From NCBI RefSeq assembly GCF_002775205.1, contig NC_036443.1, positions 19,873,266 to 19,937,265 of the forward strand: 64,000 nt of DNA. The letters run 5' to 3'. The translations under genes were made by a program, and so were the position numbers. Below, one piece after another: positions 41,701 to 53,001 of the stretch; the stretch's first letter is position 1, and each line of letters opens with the position of its first letter. The notes under the pieces are model-generated. The model had not been told where the DNA came from, made no database searches, and saw only the letters and a program-made list of their open reading frames with translations. The stretch is from Xiphophorus maculatus. Taxonomy: Eukaryota > Chordata > Actinopteri > Cyprinodontiformes > Poeciliidae.

Positions 41701-44700
41701 TCAGCTAATTGGCTTTTTAAAAAGTCTATACTCCACTTAATGATTAATTGATTACTAAATTAATTGACCATTATTTCGATAGGTTGGAGTTGTAATACCA
41801 CAAAAGCTTAAGAAGTATGTTCTGAGAGGTCTGTAAAGAAAGACAAACCATCATTATACTGTAAAAACCATTTCTAAATAAATTTAAATTAATTTGCACC
41901 AGCTAATATTTTCGTCCTTCTTGGTGAATATGGTGTTTATATCAGAAAACTATATTTGGTCAAATAAGAAAATTCCAAACCTAGACCACAGGTTGTCATT
42001 CTGAGCAAATAATCTTTAGGGCTTGTATGATGCACTAAAAACAACCACCAAGGAGGGCAGCTGGAATCACTGATGAATTAAATTTCTTTCAGAATTCATT
42101 TGGTCATTCTTGCTAGCAAGAATAGCAATAATAAACACATCCGAAATTCAGAGTAACTGTGTGGCTTAATTGAGATTATATAATTAACAAGAACATCTTT
42201 ATTATGCAGCACAGCACAGTGTCACAATAAATTTATATCAGGCAAGCTCTGCACACATTCAGAGATTACCAGAATCCCACATGGGACAAATTTGCATCTC
42301 TCTGTTTATAATTTGCTCATTATGACTCAGGCTCTGTTTGCACAGAGCTCATAACTTTATCCAACTGGAAGAACCTGGAAACACCCAGTTGTATTATGAT
42401 CACATTCAGTGATAAGATTTCTTCTAGTTTTCATTTTAAGGAAAAACACCAACGGAAAATGTAGCCATGAGAAAGGTGATCTTATGAACTTTAAGCAATA
42501 GGATACTCGTCTTGATGGCTTTATTGTAAATCATCTTCACCCATTTTTAACGATAAGATGATCAATGGTAAAACTTTCAAACATCTAGTCACTTGAAGTA
42601 CTCTATGCCCGCCAGAAGACCTCCATAAAACTGACAGAGTGATAAATGACTCCTTCCCACATAGGTTTCACCCTTTTGTTCCCTCCCTCCTTCCATTGAC
42701 GCACTCCTGGCCCTCACAAAGTAAAAGCGCTTTGTATACACATCTCAGACATGCTTCTTTATTTACATAAAGGTATGTTTTACTTCCTTCAACATGTTTT
42801 CCCCAAACTGGGATGAAATCCAGACACATTCCAGATGTGCCAATCACATTGCACAGCTGGGCACACTTAGGCTTACCTCAACCCTTTTGTTTTCTCTTTA
42901 AAACTGGCACTTCATCATATGTCAGGAAAGAAATAAAATATCAAATGACCCTGTTAAAAAACCAATACTATGTTATCATACCAAAGCATAACAAAGCATT
43001 GGTATTGATATAAGTCACATTAGCGTAAGCTCTTCTGACCTCATATCCCAGGTTAGAGGTTAGAAGGGTTAATTCCAGAAGTGGTTAAAATATTCCACTG
43101 ACAAATAGTACAGTCCTTCAGTAGGGTGGAAATTAAGTTTACATTATTTATTGGTATGTTAAATCATATAGGACTTAATATGACTGTATACATCAGTTAT
43201 TTATCCTGTAGCAGACATTATCATATTTACTTTTTATGCAATTGCCATGCTAATCAATGAGAAGCAAACATTCTACCACATGTAAAGCATCCAAATACAC
43301 GGAACTAGACATTACACTGGCTTGTGGTTATATATTTTTGAGCAACATACAATTATGTGCATTAAACTGTTATGGTGGTAAGTGAGATATATTTTAAATG
43401 GAGAAATATATTTTTATGCATGCAGGTGTTGAGAATGTACATTAGAAGTAAGGAATGTACAAAGTTAGAGATGAAGTTTAATTGTTCCACCCATTTACAG
43501 TCCTTTAAATGAAATAAAACTAACACAGCAGTGCCCCTCTCCCAACTTCACATTCTTATTCAGAAAAAAACACAGATACTCATTATGTGAAAACTAAAGG
43601 AGTGTCACCCATCACAGCTCCTTAAAATTTCCAGTTGGCAAGCATGCCTGTTAAGAAGCAGAAAAACACATGATCTGGACTCTCAAGGACTGATTATGTC
43701 ATCCAGGACATGTTACTGTGGAATACAGTCTCTGCTGCCCAGACACAGTTATCGCTGTCATGACAGTGATGAAATCGTTTTACAGTAACAGTCCTCAGTC
43801 AGAGGCCTATTCAAATTTGTTGCAAGACTGACTGCTTCTGGAGATTCATAATCACAGCAAGTTTTTGAAAATACATGAGTTCCAATAACATTCAGTTCTC
43901 CTTTTGGATAAATAAATTATTTTGGAATTTTTTAATGCTATAAATTTATAAATCTAAAAATAATGTATTGTTAAAAATTCTTGCAGCAAAATTAAATTCA
44001 CTGGTAGTTGATATTGTTTGTGTTGGTATTATAACCATCTTTAACTGGTTAGTTTTGATCACAAAGTCCTTTCACTGGTACTTGGGGAGTCGGAAGCTGA
44101 AACGTTTTGGAAAAACTGCCCTGAAGTAAACAGCTGAGGGCATGCTCTTCAGCTGTCCATCTCTTTTTCGAGGTTTGAAAAGCCGGCCTGTTATAGCGTA
44201 GGCTTCTGTTGCCTTTGATTACTCATAATAGACACTTGAAATTCCTTTTTGGATCAAAAACGTGAATCGTCAGAGTTACTGCATTGTACTGTTTATCACC
44301 CGTGTATTGTGGTTACCAAGTAAAGATAAATAAATCTCGTATACTCTTTAGCCATTTCATGCACATCAGACAACCCCGAGTGCCTTGGACTAACCGGTGT
44401 GTTGTTCTTTTCACTCTAAGCACTGCTGCTCTTACTTCCTAATATGGGTTTGAAAGGGAGACACTGACTTTGACTGAACTGAACTTCAAGCAAAAAACCA
44501 GCTGTAAAAATGATCGTCTAAGAAAAGCCTGGTTCTGTTACCAGTAATGCCTCCCTTTAAATGTGCTGTGACTGTCTCTTGAGCTCCATGTGTAATGTTC
44601 CTTTATTTATTTTTCACTGTTTCGCCTGCCTTCATCTTTTTCTCTCTCCATTTGGCTTTCATCCCCACTCTCTGTTCTCCATATACCTTTCTTCTCCCAC

Positions 44701-46671
44701 ACCTTCCCCCTCTCTGTCTACTTTCTCTGTTGCATTACTTCCTCTCAGACTTTATTTGCTTCCCTCTTGCCCTTTTCCTTCAGTCCTACCCACCCACTTC
44801 CTCTCACCTCCTGCTCATACTTTAGTCTCTCACTTTGTTGACCCCAACTACAGCCCCCCTTTCCATGGAAAAGCTTGTCTCCTTTTTCCCTTCCTTTGAA
44901 GCCTTTTCCAGTAAAAAAAAAGGTTCCAGCTGTATAAATAATTATTTTCTGAATGATCAGAGGACAAAGGAAACTCTGAAAGTGGTTGTAACTGCAGAAC
45001 ACATAGATTCTTGTTTCTTACCTCTCGGTGGCACAGTAGTTCTCGATGTATTTCTTTCTATTTCTGCTGTTTTGACACTTTGAGTTGTAACTGTCCTAAG
45101 ACCAGTTGTAGATGTGTGGGTTTCTTGTTCTGTTGAACTGTTTGGATTCGGACCAGCTGGGCTTCTGTTTGTGACAGGTTGTCCTGCAGTCTGTGGCTGT
45201 TTATCAGCGGAGCTTGACGTGGGTTTGGGAGATGTCACAGCAGAGGAGCCCTGCGTTGGCTGAAGTCTGTCACTGGAAGGGTGATTTGCTCCACGTGTAC
45301 CTAAAAATGGAAGATAATATATTTTGAGACATTCAAGTGACATTTAATACCAACTTCAAAAAGCTATGAAACTGTTACATGCATACGGTGATAGCACATA
45401 ACATTATGACTAGTGAAAGGTGAAGTAAAAAATTATGTCTTTAATTGAAGATCTTCAGGTGTTTACCTAGTCTGCAGTATGGGCAGCCAAAGCTCACTTA
45501 GGCTGAGTTAATGTTAGCCAGCACTGCTATAGCTTAAATTGCTGAGATGCAAATTCTGGTAGAGAAAAGTGTCAGAATACACTGTGCACCACATTTTGTT
45601 TCATGTGATATTGCAATTCCACCCCACAAACCAGTTGGGGTGAAATTAGTCTTCTATAATGACTCAGACCTCTGCTACTAATCAGTAAGGTGTTGATATG
45701 TTGAAATTCCCCAAATCCCAATTTAATCCAATCCACCATGAGGTGGGCAAACAAGTCTGATTGATGGAACTCCCACCTCGCAGCTTGAAGGACCTAAAGG
45801 ATCCCTTGCTAATGTCTAAGCGCCACATCTGACCTTAAAGGATTTTGTGGATTTGATACCTCAACAGGTCAGATATGTTTTAGCAGCAAATGGGGGACAA
45901 TCATTAGACAGGTGATCATAAAGATATGCTTCATAACTTACCTGTTAATTCCGCAGCCTTAGGCGTTGGTTGTGTTATTGTAGATGTTGCACTGATTGTT
46001 GTCAACCAAAACAGGTGAGTCTCATCATTCTGATAATCCAATGATGTTTCTTCGTCCGTAACTTTGGAGGTCATGGTCTGCGCCTGTGGTCGATACTGAG
46101 CCATCTCCTCAGCAACTGTTGGCTGATGACCAGTTGATTTCTCCTCTGCCAGAGCTCTGCCTGATCCCAACCCTTGGGATTCAACATCCTCTGAGCCTTC
46201 AATTGATCTCTCTTCTGCAAGACTTAAATGGGATGCCAAAGAGGGAAAAAGTGGAGTTGTGGCAGCTTCTTCCCTTTTTAAAGCCTTGATGAATGTTAAA
46301 CTAGCTGTGTCAGTCCTGGGTCCTGAGACAGTTGGTTGGGTTGCAATTTGCCCCCTGGTAAAATTCTGTGGCGATTGCGTAAAAATTAAAGATGGGTTGA
46401 GCTGTGTCGTTGGATGAATCATCCGATGCCCCTGCTCCACTGCATTCAAAGCTGTAAACCTTTCCCGGATTGTTACTCTGATGGGAAGATCGGTGCGTCC
46501 TCTGGGAGGCAAAGAAGGCCAGAATCTAATTGTCTGCTTGGTAGGTGAAGGTGGGTTGCTAGGCAAGTTCAGGGTGGTGAAGGAAGAGGAGGAACCAATG
46601 ATGGTCTGTGCACCGGATAAATGGAAGAAGAATAGGTTCAAAGTATGGAACAGGAGCAGCTTGAGAGCCAT
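38762..46671 (-). CDS. PRRT3/PRRT4-type proline-rich transmembrane protein, 1004 aa
   Basis: Three coding exons on the minus strand: 46671-45942, 45300-45022 and 40767-38762, with both introns in phase 1 (donors ACAG/GTAAGT and AGAG/GTAAGA). The ATG at 46671 opens a signal peptide (MALKLLLFHTLNLFFFHLSG). Residues ~25-410 form a Ser/Thr/Pro-rich extracellular region. About 411-670 hold around seven hydrophobic helices (from LHVYGTASLFLLLF to WGFFLLLMGSWVFW) with the loop motif DPYGTRG. The rest is a Ser/Gly-rich cytoplasmic tail ending SSEIIDL. Length and layout fit PRRT3 (~980 aa) or PRRT4 (~900 aa); I cannot separate the two from memory. The molecular function of these brain-enriched proteins is not established. 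The large exon's reading frame runs 46 codons into the intron; those codons are not coding. Confidence 0.75.
40979..41100 (+). mobile_element. Tc1/mariner terminal fragment in PRRT-type intron
   Basis: GCAGTGCTTTCAGAAAGTATTCATA, then ACATTTTGTCTCATTCC and CCACAAACTTCAGTGTG, is the standard outer end of a fish Tc1/mariner family. Nothing of the internal region remains. Confidence 0.65.
41398..41803. mobile_element. hAT-like MITE candidate
   Basis: The outer parts are imperfect inverted repeats rich in ATTATCGATTA/TTAATTGATTA motifs (ATTTTATCGATTATTCAG on the left, TTATTTCGATAGGTTGG on the right) around an AT-rich core with no ORF. Its position inside the large PRRT-type intron is consistent with a non-autonomous DNA element. 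Confidence 0.45.
41804..44550. other. PRRT-type intron 2, remainder
   Basis: AT-rich intronic sequence with no exon-like ORF on either strand and no repeat that I can name. Confidence 0.5.
44560..44910. repeat. Polypyrimidine-rich tract in PRRT-type intron 2
   Basis: A ~350-bp CT-rich stretch (CTCCC, CTTTC, TCTCTC motifs) without a fixed period. The ORFs in it are compositional artefacts. Confidence 0.6.
45385..45930 (+). mobile_element. Internally deleted Tc1-like element in PRRT-type intron 1
   Basis: It begins ATAACATTATGACTAG and ends GTGATCATAAAGATATGC, matching the inverted ends of the same Tc1 family as 19540-20330. Between them is only the transposase C-terminal part (GTTGAAATTCCCCAAATC, then CCACCTCGCAGCTTGAAGG and GACCTAAAGGATCCC). 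At ~0.55 kb it is a deletion derivative. Confidence 0.65.
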
Positions 46672-46725
46672 ATTCAGCAAGGAAGCAAAGTGGACCTTCA
46701 GGGAACTGGGGCTTATATGTCACAC

Positions 46726-46735
46726 CATTCTTCCA
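46726..46735 (-). promoter_or_regulatory. Splice acceptor and two-codon uORF before the PRRT-type start
   Basis: On the minus strand CTTTTCCCCAACAG ends at 46736, a good acceptor, so the leader continues into an upstream exon. The first ATG of this exon (46728) opens ATG GTG TGA, a two-codon uORF 57 bp before the main start at 46671. Confidence 0.55.
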
Positions 46736-47112
46736 CTGTTGGGGAAAAGGAGAAAATACATAATAACTAAACAGAAATAATTACAGAATTAGGTATAAAA
46801 AAACTGATCCATTTTTAATTTGTTAGAGTAATCTTAGCCTTGGAAATGCGCACAAAGAAATTGTCCTGCAAGTAAAATTGGGTGAATTCAGTACGGTAAG
46901 TCGCGATTGATGATCAGTTGTTTAAAAGACAACAGAACTTTTTCTGATGTGAGAGAGGGCATAATTTTCAGTAGGTGCCAGGAAGGCTGAAGAAAGGACA
47001 GTAATGTCACTCTGTTTTATATTTTTGAGCTTTTACTCTTTCATGGTACATAATGGATTTGGATATGTTTGTAGCCTTTTGGAGTTAAGATAAAAACGTA
47101 CATTCTCTAGAG

Positions 47113-47304
47113 CAGTGGTGTCCAAAGTCGGTCCTCAAGGGCCGGCATCCTGCATGTTTTAGTTCTCTCCCTGGTGGTAGTAACAACCTTTTCAGGATGT
47201 CAATATTCTTCTTAGGCCTTCTAATGAGCCATCATTGGATCCAGCTGCGAACTAAACCAGGGCGAGAACAAAAACATGCAGGATGCCAGCCCTGCTTTGC
47301 AGTG
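47113..47304. mobile_element. Short palindromic hAT-like MITE, copy 1
   Basis: CAGTGGTGTCCAAAGTCGG begins it. The reverse complement of its end shares GGCATCCTGCATGTTTT and CTCCCTGG with its start, so the two halves fold on each other. No ORF. A second copy lies at 60622. Confidence 0.7.
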
Positions 47305-48396
47305 CTAACTATGTTCCTTATTTGTTCCTGTAAGTTTCTCATTTAACTTCCTTTAAATATGACTGGTCATTTTGGCCAAACATAATTCTGTTCTTTGTTT
47401 CTGAGAGCATTTGCAAATTGTAACATGGTTTTCTATGTTGCTTTAGGAGTGAAGGTTCCTCCTTACTGAGTTTCCTTTCAGGCCATGTTGGGACAGAATT
47501 CATTTTATTATGAACGACAAAGCATCAGCCTATCTCTTCCTAAGGGGTTTTGGTTCTTGGGCTGACGCAAACATTTTGCGCTAAAACATGTTGACCTCTG
47601 GGATACACAACACGTCTCTTTACTGAAAGCTGTAAAGGCCAGACATTTCCATGGTTTTATACTTGTGTAAGTTTGTTTGAACAGGTGAAGTGGCACCTCC
47701 ATTGAAACTTGTACTCAAGAATGAAACAGTCTTGTGAAGGTCCAAAACGTTTTTCTTCATCTGTTCCTGATTGCTTTTATTTCCAAAAAACAAACATAGT
47801 GTTTGGGGTGTTGCTTCAAAATACATCCACAAGGTTTGAATGTAATTCTTAAAATTCTCTCTCGTTATTCTGATATTTAGAAAGACAGGAAAAAATCTTG
47901 GTAATTAAGATAAAATAAGATATGATAATTCCATTAGTCTCCCATAGGATAAATTTATCTTGGAAGCAGGGGCAAAACTGCAATACAACAATGAAAGCCC
48001 ATCCAAAAGGACAGTAACCATGAATAAATACATAAAAATAAAAATATATATAAAAGCATAAATGTCAGAGGCAGTACATCCCTATAACCATTTCTATTCA
48101 CATACAATGCATCCTCTACATACTACTCTTGGTCATTGTCTGGACCTCCAGTTATTCTGTCCAGGCCCAGCTACTCTGCCATTTATCAGGTTAATGGAGA
48201 GTGGTACAAATGAATGTTTCAGATGGTTATATTTGCACAGGGGAACCCTGAACCTTCTCCCAGAGTTCATAAGAACATATTCTGATGCGAGTACATGTGA
48301 CCCATCAGACAAGATGTTCTGAGCTTGCCTGATGGTAGCCTTTTTATTTTTCAAATAAAATGGATTTGAGTGTAAACCTATGGTCCATAGCACCTC

Positions 48397-48481
48397 CATT
48401 CAGGTGAAGGTGCTATGGACCTTCACCTGAATGGAAGATGCTATGGACCTGAATGGAGGTCCATAGCACCTCCATTCAGGT
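48397..48481. repeat. Cluster of overlapping palindromes
   Basis: 48397-48433 has perfect 15-bp arms (CATTCAGGTGAAGGT / ACCTTCACCTGAATG) around GCTATGG. 48447-48481 has perfect 14-bp arms (ACCTGAATGGAGGT / ACCTCCATTCAGGT) around CCATAGC. The two share the CCATAGCACCT/AGGTGCTATGG unit, which also occurs just outside. Confidence 0.85.
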
Positions 48482-51400
48482 GCTATGGAGAAGGTAGATC
48501 CGGAGTGTTGATAATCTTACTTGCCATCTTCACCAATTCTTTCTGACTTAAAACGGGAAAAGACCAAACTGGTCAGACCAGGAGCAAAAAATAAGGTCAT
48601 GTATCTTTCGTGTTTGTGGATATCTGGTTTCAACTTTCTGTGGTAAATCAAAATGACAGACCAAATCAAAATGAAGGGAGTCACAGATGGTTTCAGTCAG
48701 TGACAGATGGGTACAATAACTTTTTTTCTCCTATCTGTGCCTTAAAAGGTTCTTTGGGAAAATATCAAGATTATTTCCTCCACATGTCTACTCTGTGGTT
48801 GCTTCTAAGTAGGAGGGCTTATTTACAAGCTATCTGAGTCATGATGCCAGAGGTTGTGAGGCTGACTGTCGTATTTCAGAGAGGTGACATGCAACTCCCC
48901 CAGGCCCTTGAGGACTGTGCATTCTTACAAGTGATCGAACCAAACAACTGCCAGTAAAATCCCGCAACACCCTTCTTTGTTCTCCAACTTGCATAAATCT
49001 TTCTCTTTCACATTAGTTTCTACCTATGACTCAGAGTGGGAGATAACCTCTGGGAACAGTGTTGCCACAAAGTAAAACTTCAGCTGAAAGGGAAGGGGAA
49101 GCTCAGAAAATAGAAATCAGTGGCTATGGGAGATTTTATTTTGCTGCGAATGAGTCACCCTGCATCCATTCACATCCATGATGATTAGACCTCAGAAAAG
49201 TTATTGTAGTAACACACAAGAGTTTGCTCGTGTGTTCTGGGCTTGCAAATATGCTTAAGGTAATCTGTGTGAGTATATGGAAAATATGTCTGGGAATGTG
49301 CAAGTGAGCATGCAGGTTATACATGCAAAAAAATCCAGTTTGAAATTCTCAACACATGCTCAGGAAATCTAAATCTTGTGTTTAGCGAGTCTGTACAGTG
49401 GTGCATACAATATGTATCCCTGTAAACACCAGTGTGTACAGGAATACAACTGTTAGGACATCTCACTCTCCACCCACTCACAGTACCCTCAATGTTTATT
49501 TTTTTCCTCTTTCAGCTACCTCATCTTCTGTCTCTCCATTTTCAAAAATAATGTCACTCTCTTCCTCTCTCTTCTTTTACCTCGTTTTTCAGCTGCATAG
49601 CTTTGTATGATAGATAATACCCAAATGATAGAGGCAGAAGCAAAGTAGCTTGAATGCAATACCAGAATCTGCTGATTCTTCCATGTGGAAGTGGTATTTT
49701 GAAAAGAGAGGAGAAAATACAGATAGAGAAGCGCAGAAGGTGAAAGAGGCTTGATGTGGCTGATAGTAGAGGGCACAAAGAGGCAAGGTGATGAAAGTGA
49801 GGAGACCTGCAATAAAATTAAGACGGAGAGAAGTATGGAGGGATGCAAATATAGAACAGATGATGGGGGAGTCAGAGAAGCTCGTTAAAACAAAGTGACA
49901 GAAACAAAGGCAGATTATATTTCATAAAAGTAAGACATGGACACATGAGAACTATGCAGCAGGGTGAACTGGTTTGATCAAATGTGGCAATCAGTCCAGG
50001 AAGTTATGCAAAAAGAGAGAAATTGTGACACAGTTCCACATGCAGGTGTGCATTCTCTTACTAACTTCTTTGTTAATGGAGTATGTTACACTATTTCTAC
50101 CTAGATAAAAAGGATTTGAGTGTAAGCCCATGGTCAGAAATATGAGAATATGCTGAAACAAAGCAGAGATTATTCAGAAAAACTCTTTGTTGCTATTTTT
50201 GAAATGTTGTCACAATTAATCAATCTCTTTTCCAGAAACCAAAAACAGAGCAGAATGTTCTGGTCCACTGGACCAATACAAAAAAAGAGTGAATTTAGCT
50301 TCAGCTCATCCAAACAGTTTGAATTTGGGGGAAAAAAAGACAAATCTTTTCAGTCAAACACAACTAATCAGCCTTTCTGCTGTCTGCTTCAGTACGCTGT
50401 TGAGCAAACGTCATTCATTCTCTTGACCCTGACACATCTGTGCATACTGCAGCCAGAATCCCTCAAACAGTGACCAAAATATGCACACACAGGCTCACAA
50501 ATAGAAATTACGTTCCTCTGAGACTGTTCACGGGGGGGACAGCAGATGGGTGAACGGCCTGAGTATTTTTATCTTTGCAAAGCCCAAGGGGTTCTCTGAG
50601 ACACTTCACTCTGAATTTAAAATGCAACATGGTGAGCATGTCGTCCCTCTTACTTGCACAATGCATGCCTTGTTTGATGCAGGAAATGCCCATGGATAAA
50701 ATCCAACTGTACAGTAGCAAGCAGCAATCTGGAGATTACTATAAACTCCTAGCCCACGGTATATCCTGGCTGTTATACAACCACATGAGTAAGTGCTGCA
50801 GCAGCTGCTACTAATCAGTTAATCGTCGCAGCACTGATGTCATGTCTACACACTCATGTTATAATATGACGAGTGAATGCACAAACTTTCCATAAGAAAC
50901 CTGGGAGGTGTGTGTCTGTGTGTGGATGTGGGTGGGGCACACACAGTCATGCTTCTGCAGAGACTCCCTCCTACTTGCAAACATTAATTTTCTTTTTACC
51001 AGATTTCAGACAGGATGACAGAGTGTGAAGTTTCCATTGGTTTGAGTGATTCTGTCTGTGGCCAGTCTAGGATCAGCCCTCTTAACTAAGACCAATCCAA
51101 ATGCTTCTCATCAACAATTTGATTTTTAGTGAAGGTTTGAGGACAACACAGCTTTCTTAGCACAGAGTGCATGAAGTACCAACACGAAAGACAGAAAGCC
51201 AAGACATGGCTGGAATCTTGTTTACGTAGTAATTGATTGGATGGCTCCTGATTAAAATCACAATTTTGCCAATTACAGACAAAATTTGGTAATTGCCTTG
51301 CACAGCTGCTGGTACTTAGACCTATACGACTTTCTGTCTCCTTCTATTAAAGGTTCAGACTTGATTTTATATGTCAAAGACCAGCAGTGTTTTGGTTCTG

Positions 51401-51906
51401 CTAGTGAAATTGGGTACATTGGAACCTTTTAAAATAAAAACATGTGTCTTGGGTTTATTGAAATATAATTTATTTTTTTAATCTAAACTGTCAGAAACAT
51501 GTGGAGTGCAAGAAAGTACAAAGGAAATGCAAATATAAACATTAAAAAAGGCAAGCCCAAATATGCAATTTTCATAAGTAGGTAATTTTCCAATAGTTCT
51601 GTTAGTTTAATGGTCTCACTCATCAGTGAAGAATAGAGATGTGCTAGTCAAGCTTTTCTTGGCTGATGCTGATTTCTGGTATTCTTTTAGGTGCCAGCTG
51701 GGATTTAGCAGGATACACCAAAAAGAAATAAAGAGTAAAATAAAAGTTACTGGTTCTTGATTTGAAGATTTTGATTTTATATAAAACAGAAAATTAAGGA
51801 ATTCTAACCTTTTAGTGAAATAACTTGAACCACAGCTATTATTACTTGGACTAGTTTTCTTATTTGTTGTAAAGGTGGTTCTAACAAGCGTAATAAGGAG
51901 CTTATT

Positions 51907-51935
51907 AATTTTCCTCCTTAATAAGGAGGAAAATT
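51907..51935. repeat. Near-loopless hairpin
   Basis: AATTTTCCTCCTTA and TAAGGAGGAAAATT are perfect 14-bp arms around a single A. Confidence 0.8.
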
Positions 51936-52623
51936 TGCAACGTTAATTAAAGGAGAAAGTGTCCAAAGAGCATATATAAATATGACAAAAGAAGCGGTGA
52001 GAGTCAGGCTACAGAAAGAAGACTTTCTGCAGAAACGGGGCAGATAGGCAGAAGTTGAAGGGGCTGTAAAAGATGTAAATAACTATGTTGGGAATACAAA
52101 GACATAAACATATATGGAGCTAAATGTAAAGGGTCACTGTCCTCTGTGGTGTATAACCGTAAAGCATTCCTGCTCAGCCATCAGCTAGCTGTGCAGATGT
52201 ATAACTTGTTTGTACTTCATCCTGACTGTGGAAATGTGGGTGTGTTAGGAAGTGAATGTATGTGAATACGTGAGTATGTGAGAGACAGGAAGAAAAAGGA
52301 AAGAAGGAGCATGTGTGGTTGTGTTGGAATGTGAGCCACGGGGGAGGTCCTTCCAATAACCGTTACAAAATTCCACACCTTGAAATAACACACGGTTTCC
52401 AAATAGCTCCCACTGTATCACCTTACTACCAGTAAAATAAAATAAAAACCACCCCCTTCACTATTTTGTTCAAGTTTCACTGTTAGATCTCGAGATATTT
52501 GAGCTCCTAACCCGGAAAATTGATTTCCCAGAAAGTTTTCCAGGTGAGGTCACAGAATATAAGTGTCAGACCAAACTGATCCATCTACCCCCAGACAAGA
52601 AAGGTTGTTAAGAAGGCCTCCCA

Positions 52624-53001
52624 GTGTGCATGTATGTGTGTAGGGAAGGTGGGGGAATCAAAACGTCAGAAATCGACCACACAGGAGATGTTGAAAAGAG
52701 GCTCCAGAAACAGTTCCGGATGTCTTTGATCATTGATGGAGAGGATGTTCCAGTTAAAGGTGATGAACCCCAGAATATCTCTAAAACTTATCGGGGAAGT
52801 GAGCCACTGATCAAAGGCTGCGACTGCAACCAGGATATTACAGATGCACCCATTGATCAACCAAAGACCAGAATCAGCCAATTTTCCCTTGACCTGCCAT
52901 TATTGGATATGACTTCCACCATTATCAGGTTATCATCCAAACACTTCACTTTAATAGTACTTTATTTGTACTTAATTTGTACTTTAATAAAAATTAAATG
53001 A
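52624..53001 (+). other. Unrecognised 125-codon ORF
   Basis: It encodes a charged stretch (RLQKQFRMSLIIDGEDVPVKG) followed by a hydrophobic, probably random, end. The composition of roughly 52670-52930 is more protein-like than its surroundings. No homologue is recognised; there are plausible AG and GT dinucleotides at both sides, but no partner exons were found. Confidence 0.2.

Noticed and set aside
44561..44899. 112-codon ORF
   Set aside because: It is a by-product of a pyrimidine-rich tract (Leu/Ser/Pro composition).
46672..46680. Upstream start at 46680 for the PRRT-type protein
   Set aside because: The codon there is TTG. The first ATG in frame is at 46671 and gives a good signal peptide.
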